A stretch of DNA of 5,970 nt from NCBI GenBank assembly GCA_945871455.1, contig CAMBXJ010000286.1, forward strand, positions 1-5,970, in the 5' to 3' direction. This DNA is from Asaia bogorensis. GTDB taxonomy: Bacteria > Pseudomonadota > Alphaproteobacteria > Acetobacterales > Acetobacteraceae. A model generated the notes under the pieces. It was not told the origin of the DNA. It ran no database searches and saw only the letters and a program-made list of their open reading frames with translations. Below are positions 5,613 through 5,970 of this stretch, piece by piece (position 1 is the stretch's first letter; every line of letters starts with the position of its first letter). The position numbers were made by a program, and so were the translations under genes.

Positions 5613-5843
5613 ATGCGTAATTTCGCCCGATCGATCGTGCTGCTCTTGGCGCTGGGCCTGTCAGGGCCGGTGCTAGCGGGGCCGCTTGAGGATGCTAACG
5701 CGGCTTACGGCAAGGAGGACTACGCGACGGCGCTGCGGCTGTTCCGCCCGCTGGCAGACCAGGGCGATGCCGATGCGCAGTTCATGCTGGGCGGCATGTA
5801 TGATCTCGCCCGTGCGGGCCACATGCTATCGACGGATGGTTGA
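5613..5843 (+). pseudogene. Secreted Sel1-repeat protein gene, truncated in the first repeat
   Basis: Sel1-repeat proteins are exported, TPR-like scaffolds of several ~36-residue units. The start at 5613 is well supported: GAGGAG at 5601-5606 lies 6 bases upstream, and residues 1-22 form a signal peptide (MRNFARSIVLLLALGLSGPV, then LA). The first repeat is clear (EDYATALRLFRPLADQGDAD, then AQFMLGGMYDLAR). After that the usual GxGVPQDYxEA continuation is missing, and the frame runs AGHMLSTDG to a stop at 5841. The intact gene would be two to several times longer, so homology is lost near 5815. A 76-residue secreted product could still be made, but this is most simply a gene broken by a rearrangement. 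Confidence 0.75.
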
Positions 5844-5857
5844 GGTCCATCGATGCT
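5825..5857. repeat. Imperfect palindrome at the junction of two broken genes
   Basis: GCTATCGACGGA (5825-5836) and TCCATCGATGC (5846-5856) are imperfect inverted copies around a ~9-base loop. The structure lies where the Sel1 frame loses homology and just beyond the end of the PAS fragment. It has no T-tract, so a terminator is doubtful; it could be a remnant of a recombination or insertion site. Confidence 0.5.
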
Positions 5858-5862
5858 ACCTT

Positions 5863-5970
5863 TCAGATAACCGACCCCTCACGCTGGATGGCAACCCAGG
5901 CGGTTATTTCCTTGCCAACTCTTATCGGCAGCACCCGCCAGTACATGATGAAGGGGGTGCCATCTTTCTT
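5863..5970 (-). pseudogene. C-terminal fragment of a PAS-domain (PAC motif) protein, partial at the right edge
   Basis: The minus strand enters from the right edge in frame and reads KKDGTPFIMYWRVLPIRV, then GKEITAWVAIQRE, then GSVI and a TGA at 5863-5865. KKDGTPF followed by a strand ending in a WVAIQRD-like motif is the typical end of a PAS/LOV domain as found in sensor kinases and diguanylate cyclases. In family members the sequence continues (for example D-V/I-T-E-R) into a linker and output domain. Here it ends four residues later, so the output domain has probably been lost. Only 35 codons are visible, so the family assignment is by motif alone and the protein's role is unknown. Confidence 0.6.

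Noticed and set aside
5855..5883. A fourth copy of the recombination-site-like sequence at the Sel1/PAS junction (similar TTCAGATAACCGACCCCT)
   Set aside because: Only one half resembles the S2/S3 arm and gaps are needed; the 24-bp core is absent.

Overview
The window looks like part of a plasmid, or a plasmid-derived region, from a GC-rich alphaproteobacterium. The replication initiator is of the RPA family common on plasmids of Acetobacteraceae, sphingomonads and relatives, and the ParA is VirC1-like. The genus cannot be fixed from the sequence.

Layout. Positions 1-344 hold no gene I can support, only the first copy (S1, 185-209) of a conserved recombination-site-like sequence. Positions 345-566 are a replication origin: a perfect DnaA box, three AT-rich 12-mers and five iterons, the last lying over the start codon of the initiator gene (548-1642). 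Convergent with it, and sharing a CTAG at the stop codons, is a two-gene partition operon on the minus strand: a 105-residue ribbon-helix-helix-type partner (1639-1956) and a ParA ATPase (1953-2615), joined by an ATGA overlap. Upstream of parA is a 17-bp-period repeat array (2634-2718), probably centromere and operator. Positions 2720-3326 carry no gene but are structured: a 34-bp imperfect inverted repeat, small hairpins, a very strong G-quadruplex motif and a dispersed repeat.

The most striking part is 3327-5398. Two 41-bp sequences in inverted orientation (S2 and S3, 40/41 identical) bracket a 1,990-bp segment with the last ~74 codons of a flagellar export gene (fliP) and a full-length MscS-type mechanosensitive channel gene. 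The fliP reading frame is broken exactly at S2, and the channel stop codon lies inside S3. The 24-bp core of these sites recurs a third time at S1, so both the replication/partition block and the fliP'-channel block are bounded by copies of one sequence. This looks like a modular plasmid assembled by recombination or cassette insertion at a shared site. No recombinase or transposase is encoded in the window.

After S3 come two more copies of the dispersed repeat, then the start of a secreted Sel1-repeat protein gene cut off within its first repeat (5613-5843). A minus-strand fragment with the C-terminal strands of a PAS domain (5863-5970) meets it tail to tail across an imperfect palindrome. 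The replication and partition genes form a self-sufficient maintenance unit; the rest is captured or broken chromosomal-type cargo.
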